This document shows, one piece after another, positions 62,418-64,000 of a stretch of 64,000 nucleotides of DNA (position 1 is its first letter; every line of letters starts with the position of its first letter). The position numbers and the translations under genes were made by a program. The notes under the pieces were generated by a model. The model worked only from the letters and a program-made list of their open reading frames with translations, made no database searches and had not been told where the DNA came from. The DNA lies in assembly GCA_016869765.1 (NCBI GenBank), contig VGES01000014.1, positions 1 through 64,000 on the forward strand, given 5' to 3'. The stretch comes from Alphaproteobacteria bacterium. Lineage in GTDB: Bacteria; Pseudomonadota; Alphaproteobacteria; SHVP01.

Positions 62418-63284
62418 TCACCAGACGAACTGCGGCAAGAGGGCGCTCACCGGCGTATCGCCCAAGGCCCGCGTCAGGCGCGGGTCGTTTGCCGAGGACA
62501 CGCCCCGCAGCTCGTCGGCGTGCAGCCCCCCGAGAACCAGGACGCCGTTGATCCCCGCTGCCGCCGCGCCCGCAAGATCGGTGCGTGGACTGTCCCCGAT
62601 CCCGACGATGCGCTGGTGATCGACGCCGGGAAGCAACGCGAAACACGCCTGGTAGGCCGCGGCGTGCGGCTTGCCGAAGTATTCGGCAACACCTCCGATC
62701 TCCTCGTAGGCCTGGGCGAGCGCGCCCGCACAGGTGACGATCCGCCCGCCCCGCATCACCGTGAGGTCGGGGTTGGCGCACACGAGCGGAAGTGACTGGG
62801 TTTTCATCGCGCCCAACAGGGCGGCGTAGTCGTCGGCCGTCTCCCGTTCGTCGTCGAAGGGGCCGGTGACGAGGACGAAATCCGCCGTCGTGACATTGTC
62901 ACAGCGCTCGTAGGGCAATCCGTCCAACAAGACGAGGTCCCGCGGCGGACCGACGTAGTAGTAGCGACGGCGCCCCGCCGCACGCGATCGCTCGGCCAAA
63001 GCTCGGTAGGTCGCTTCGCCCGATGTCACCACGTGGTCGTAGCGATGTTCCGGGATTCCGATGGTCTCCAGCTGCACCTTGACGCGATCGAGACGGCGCG
63101 GCGAGTTCGACAGCAATATCCGCTGTACCCCGGCGGCGCCCAGTCGTTCGAGGGCCTCGAGCACACCGGGGTAGGGTCTCACGCCGTCGTGCAGCACGCC
63201 CCAGAGGTCGATGAGGGCTGCGTCGTACATCCCGACGAGTTCACGGACTCCCAGCAGGACACGGGCATCACCATCAGCGGCCAT
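62418..63284 (-). CDS. HAD-superfamily class IIA hydrolase (TIGR01459 type)
   Basis: A 288-residue class IIA HAD phosphatase. Motif I is AALIDLWGVLHDGVRPYPG, the DxWGV form usual for this subfamily. Motif II is ILLSNSPRR, the C2 cap includes YYYVGPPRDLVLLDGL, and the C-terminal motifs are YFGKPHAAAYQACF and IVGIGDSPRTDLAGAAAAG. It probably acts on a small phosphorylated metabolite; the substrate is unknown. Its ATG lies 11 nt inside the end of the EAL-domain gene, so the two are translationally coupled. Confidence 0.9.
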   Translation of the reverse strand: MAADGDARVLLGVRELVGMYDAALIDLWGVLHDGVRPYPGVLEALERLGAAGVQRILLSNSPRRLDRVKVQLETIGIPEHRYDHVVTSGEATYRALAERSRAAGRRRYYYVGPPRDLVLLDGLPYERCDNVTTADFVLVTGPFDDERETADDYAALLGAMKTQSLPLVCANPDLTVMRGGRIVTCAGALAQAYEEIGGVAEYFGKPHAAAYQACFALLPGVDHQRIVGIGDSPRTDLAGAAAAGINGVLVLGGLHADELRGVSSANDPRLTRALGDTPVSALLPQFVW

Positions 63285-64000
63285 CGCCGCTCGCTTTTGG
63301 CTCGCCGAACAGGTACCCCTGGGCGACGGTGATCCCGTTTCGCGCGAGGCGTTCGGCGGCAGCCTCCTGCTCGACCTTGTCGGCGATCAGAGTCATACCA
63401 GCGCGTGCAATCCCCGCAACCACCTCGGGCAGGTGCGGACCTGCGCCGCGGCCGAGCTCGCCCAGGAGACGATCCGCTTCGGCCTTGACCGTCTTGAACC
63501 CGAGAGCCGCCAGAGGAGCGAAATCGATCGCGAGATTGGTCATGCGGTCGAGCGCAAACGTGAACCCGAGCTTGCGCAACGGAACGAGCGCGTCGCGCAC
63601 CGCCGGGCGCTGCAGGTCGGCCTGGGCGAACTCGAAGATCAACGTCCGGGCGAGCTCGCGATGCGATTCCATGTATTCGAGGAATTGGTCGAAAAACTCT
63701 TTGTCGGCCAGCGAGTCCGCTGAAACGTTGCAAAAGAACCCGACCGCCACGCGATCGCGCTGCGCGCGTTTGATCATCTGTACGCAGCGGAACAACAGCA
63801 GGTTGTCGATCGTCGTGATGAGCCCGGCGGCGACGGCGACCGGCAGGTATTGCTCGGGGAGGACGAGCACGTTGTTCTCATCGCGCAGGCGCGAGAACGC
63901 TTCGTAGTAGCGCACGCGGCGGCTCGGCAACTCGACGATCGGCTGGAGATAGAGATCGACACGGTTGTTGGCGAGCGCCTCGCGGGTGATTTCGAGGACG
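63274..64000 (-). CDS. EAL-domain protein with degenerate active site, N-terminus outside window
   Basis: About 242 residues are visible, all EAL domain, and the frame stays open to the window edge. Alignable parts are NNRVDLYLQPIVELPSRRV, then YYEAFSRLRD in place of the EAL motif, NVSADSL, IFEFAQADL and VAQGYLFGEP. In place of DDFGTG it has LDRMTN, in place of KID it has KAE, and AEGVE reads ADKVE, so several metal-binding residues are lost and c-di-GMP phosphodiesterase activity is unlikely. It may instead bind c-di-GMP or proteins, as TipF-like regulators do (inference). Confidence 0.85.
   Translation of the reverse strand, partial: VLEITREALANNRVDLYLQPIVELPSRRVRYYEAFSRLRDENNVLVLPEQYLPVAVAAGLITTIDNLLLFRCVQMIKRAQRDRVAVGFFCNVSADSLADKEFFDQFLEYMESHRELARTLIFEFAQADLQRPAVRDALVPLRKLGFTFALDRMTNLAIDFAPLAALGFKTVKAEADRLLGELGRGAGPHLPEVVAGIARAGMTLIADKVEQEAAAERLARNGITVAQGYLFGEPKASGDGR

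Overview
The window is a gene-dense, high-GC stretch of chromosomal core from an alphaproteobacterium, most like Rhodospirillales in gene order. The evidence is the F1-only ATP synthase cluster (atpHAGDC with no F0 genes nearby), the mdh-sucCD-sucAB-lpdA block, acnA divergent from a complete ccmABCDEFGHI cytochrome c maturation operon, and the ftsY-mtaB-dapF / ffh-rpsP-rimM-trmD-rplS cluster. The genus cannot be named from sequence reading alone. I see no phage, insertion sequence, CRISPR array, rRNA or tRNA. The one recognisable mobile or selfish module is a small VapBC toxin-antitoxin pair.

Layout. 1-3.7 kb (+): the end of a divergent polysaccharide deacetylase-like protein that has lost its usual metal residues, rppH, an EamA transporter and an LLM flavin oxidoreductase. 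3.7-6.6 kb (-): vapC/vapB, a flavin reductase-like protein, a HAD hydrolase and a diiron ferritin-like protein. 6.7-11.6 kb (-): atpC, D, G, A, H. 11.8-13.6 kb (+): a two-gene ABC exporter lying between atpH and priA. 13.6-18.2 kb: priA (-), then fsa, DUF484 and xerC (+). 18.2-27.3 kb (-): mdh, sucC, sucD, sucA, sucB, a lipocalin-like gene and lpdA, i.e. the second half of the TCA cycle. 27.5-33 kb: htpG (+), a DUF1223 protein and acnA (-).

33-40.8 kb (+): ccmA, B, C, a muconolactone isomerase-like gene, ccmD, E, F, G, H, I, tightly packed with several ATGA overlaps. 40.8-41.2 kb: the only gap above 300 bp. It has lower GC and carries a hairpin that reads as a terminator on the minus strand. 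41.2-46.6 kb: a 97-residue disordered protein with its own promoter, RBS and terminator, a Nudix hydrolase, yciB (-), a SAM hydrolase (+), then ftsY, mtaB, dapF (-). 46.8-54.5 kb (+): ffh, rpsP, rimM, trmD, rplS, leuC, leuD, leuB, asd as one co-directional run. 54.5-62.4 kb: pdxY (-), a CitE-like lyase, sdhC, D, A, B, a methyltransferase with a regulatory domain, and zapE (+). 62.4 kb to the end (-): a class IIA HAD phosphatase and a degenerate EAL-domain protein cut by the window edge.

Together the genes cover respiration and its assembly: TCA enzymes, complex II, the catalytic half of ATP synthase and heme attachment to c-type cytochromes. They also cover protein targeting, ribosome maturation, and leucine and lysine/threonine precursor synthesis. 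No complete undescribed system stands out. The best leads are the orphan minus-strand terminator gap with a possible small RNA, the stand-alone 97-residue protein beside it, the internal duplication in CcmI, the isomerase-like passenger in the ccm operon, the lipocalin-like gene inside the suc-lpd operon, and two enzyme families (deacetylase and EAL) present in apparently catalytically dead form.
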